Below, in pieces: positions 6,042-7,158 of a stretch of DNA of 7,158 nucleotides. Within the stretch, counting starts at the first letter, position 1, and each line of letters begins with the position of its first letter. This DNA comes from Rudaea sp. (GTDB lineage Bacteria > Pseudomonadota > Gammaproteobacteria > Xanthomonadales > Rhodanobacteraceae), in contig JAICYA010000095.1 of the NCBI GenBank assembly GCA_025934455.1, forward strand, positions 1-7,158, in the 5' to 3' direction. Under the pieces are notes generated by a model, which did no database searches, had not been told where the DNA came from, and worked only from the letters and a program-made list of their open reading frames with translations. The position numbers and the translations under genes are program-made.

Positions 6042-7158
6042 CTAACCCCGCTTCGGCGGAACCAGCTTCAGCTTCGAACCAGCAGGTTGCTGCTTGGGGC
6101 GCAGCATGCGTTCGATGGCAGCGGCCGGCAGCGGATACGAATACAGGTAGCCCTGGCCTTCCACGCAGCCGACGCGCAGCAGGAATTCATGCTGTGCTTC
6201 AGTCTCGATGCCTTCCGCGATCGGTGTAAGCCCGAGCGTTTTCGCCATCGCCAGCATCGCCTCGGTGATCGCCGCGTCGTTCGCGCTGTTCGGCAGGCCG
6301 GTCACGAACGAGCGGTCGATCTTGAGATATTCCACGGCCGGCAATTTGAGATAGGCCATGGACGAATAGCCGGTGCCGAAATCGTCGATCGCCACTGCGA
6401 TGCCCAAAGCTTGCAACGCCTGCATGGTGCGCTCGGTATCCTCGCCGAGTTTCAGCATCGCGCCTTCGGTGATCTCCAGCAGGATCCGTTGCGGCGCTAC
6501 GCCGTGCGATTGCAGGGTGTGCTTGATGCTCTCGACGAAGGCGGCGTGTCCGAACCAGCGCGCCGATACGTTTAGCGCCACGCGGATATTCGGCACCCCG
6601 GAACGATCCCACTCGGCGATCTGCGCGCACACTGCGCGCATCACCCACTCGTCTATGCGATGGATCAGGCCAAGGCTTTCCGCGATCGGGATGAATTCGC
6701 TCGGCATCACTTCGCCGCGTTCCGGGTGCTGCCAGCGCAGCAGCGCTTCGGCTGCGACGATCCGCCCGCTGCGCAATTCCACACTGGGCTGATAGACCAG
6801 CTGGAACTCGTCGCGCTGCAAGGCTTGCCGCAGTTCGGTCGCAATCTGCAGGCGCTTGCGGGTATCCGCATGCATCATCGGCGCGTAGAAGCGCCACGTA
6901 TTGCGCTCCTCGCTCTTGGCCGCATACATCGCTGCATCCGCATTCGCGATCAGGGTGAGCGCGTCTGCGCCGTCCAGCGGAAAACCGGCAATGCCGATGC
7001 TAGCGCTCAGCACGATCTCGTAACCATCCACCAGGAACGGTTCGGAGAGGGTAGCCAGCAGACGATTGGCGAGCGCCGCGGCGTCTTCGCGCAATACAAG
7101 TCGGCGTGCCAGTACGGTGAACTCATCGCCGCCGATGCGCCCGGCCATGTCGCCTTCC
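6042..7158 (-). CDS. GGDEF-EAL protein, both signature motifs intact (N-terminus outside window)
   Basis: This is the 3' part of a two-domain c-di-GMP turnover protein; 371 residues are visible. The frame is open to the right edge and the residues before the ATG at 7148 read EGD, continuing into MAGRIGGDEF. That ATG is therefore internal, and the true start and any sensor domain lie beyond 7158. In visible numbering, the intact GGDEF is at 9-13 and its domain ends near 90 (ADAAMYAAK). The EAL domain runs from about 105 to 355. It has EALLRW at 137-142, NVSAR near 196, LEITEG near 227, DDFGTGYSS at 258-266, KIDRSFV near 279, AEGIETEAQ near 314 and QGYLYSYPLP near 335, so all expected catalytic motifs are present. 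Cyclase, phosphodiesterase or both are possible. The protein ends in a basic, Pro-rich tail (about 351-371). The gene converges on the barrel gene and appears to be a separate transcription unit. Confidence 0.93.
   Translation of the reverse strand, partial: EGDMAGRIGGDEFTVLARRLVLREDAAALANRLLATLSEPFLVDGYEIVLSASIGIAGFPLDGADALTLIANADAAMYAAKSEERNTWRFYAPMMHADTRKRLQIATELRQALQRDEFQLVYQPSVELRSGRIVAAEALLRWQHPERGEVMPSEFIPIAESLGLIHRIDEWVMRAVCAQIAEWDRSGVPNIRVALNVSARWFGHAAFVESIKHTLQSHGVAPQRILLEITEGAMLKLGEDTERTMQALQALGIAVAIDDFGTGYSSMAYLKLPAVEYLKIDRSFVTGLPNSANDAAITEAMLAMAKTLGLTPIAEGIETEAQHEFLLRVGCVEGQGYLYSYPLPAAAIERMLRPKQQPAGSKLKLVPPKRG
6048..6059 (+). repeat. Small hairpin with UUCG tetraloop at gene end
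   Basis: CCGC-TTCG-GCGG forms a 4-bp stem closed by the very stable C(UUCG)G loop in plus-strand RNA. It sits within the last codons of the minus-strand GGDEF-EAL gene. It could add to termination or 3'-end stability of read-through from the plus-strand operon. No T run follows, and the same bases encode Pro-Pro-Lys-Arg-Gly on the other strand, so this may be incidental. Confidence 0.2.

Noticed and set aside
6003..6575. A 190-codon open frame on the plus strand opposite the GGDEF-EAL gene
   Set aside because: It is antisense to the well-conserved EAL domain and its translation has no recognisable features.
7146..7148. ATG as start of the minus-strand GGDEF-EAL gene
   Set aside because: It lies four codons before GGDEF, inside the domain. 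The preceding codons read EGD, typical of this family, and the frame is open to the edge.
1..7158. CRISPR arrays, tRNA or rRNA genes, insertion sequences, phage genes
   Set aside because: No spaced direct repeats, tRNA-like cloverleaf, transposase or integrase motifs were seen on either strand.

Overview
The window is GC-rich, densely coded DNA with tight gene spacing, short intergenic gaps and proteins typical of Gram-negative bacteria: Sec signal peptides, an outer-membrane barrel and periplasmic sensor domains. A gammaproteobacterium of the Xanthomonadales/Rhodanobacteraceae type is my best guess. This is inferred from composition and gene content, and no rRNA or marker gene confirms it.

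Layout. (1) Positions 1-1597, minus strand: an exported M28-family metallopeptidase of the glutamate carboxypeptidase II/transferrin-receptor type. The window edge cuts its C-terminus just before the expected last zinc-binding histidine. (2) Positions 1598-1751: a 154-bp divergent intergenic region that must hold both promoters and contains nested inverted repeats. (3) Positions 1752-5960, plus strand: a compact three-gene unit. It encodes a periplasmic cupredoxin-like protein (1752-2408), an inner-membrane c-di-GMP protein with periplasmic sensor, HAMP, degenerate GGDEF and EAL domains (2413-4749), and an outer-membrane beta-barrel protein (4746-5960). The first two genes are 4 bp apart and the last two overlap by an ATGA, so they are almost certainly one operon. 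(4) Positions 5961-6041: a short convergent gap with a 9-bp perfect stem-loop. (5) Positions 6042-7158, minus strand: the 3' part of a second GGDEF-EAL protein, with both signature motifs intact, whose start lies beyond the right edge.

Working model, by inference: the three-gene unit spans periplasm, inner membrane and outer membrane. A copper/redox-type periplasmic protein could feed a signal to the sensor domain of the c-di-GMP protein, with the barrel as a partner or output at the outer membrane. I know of no characterised system with this exact composition, so it is the best candidate here for an undescribed system. The genes at the two ends look like ordinary accessory functions.
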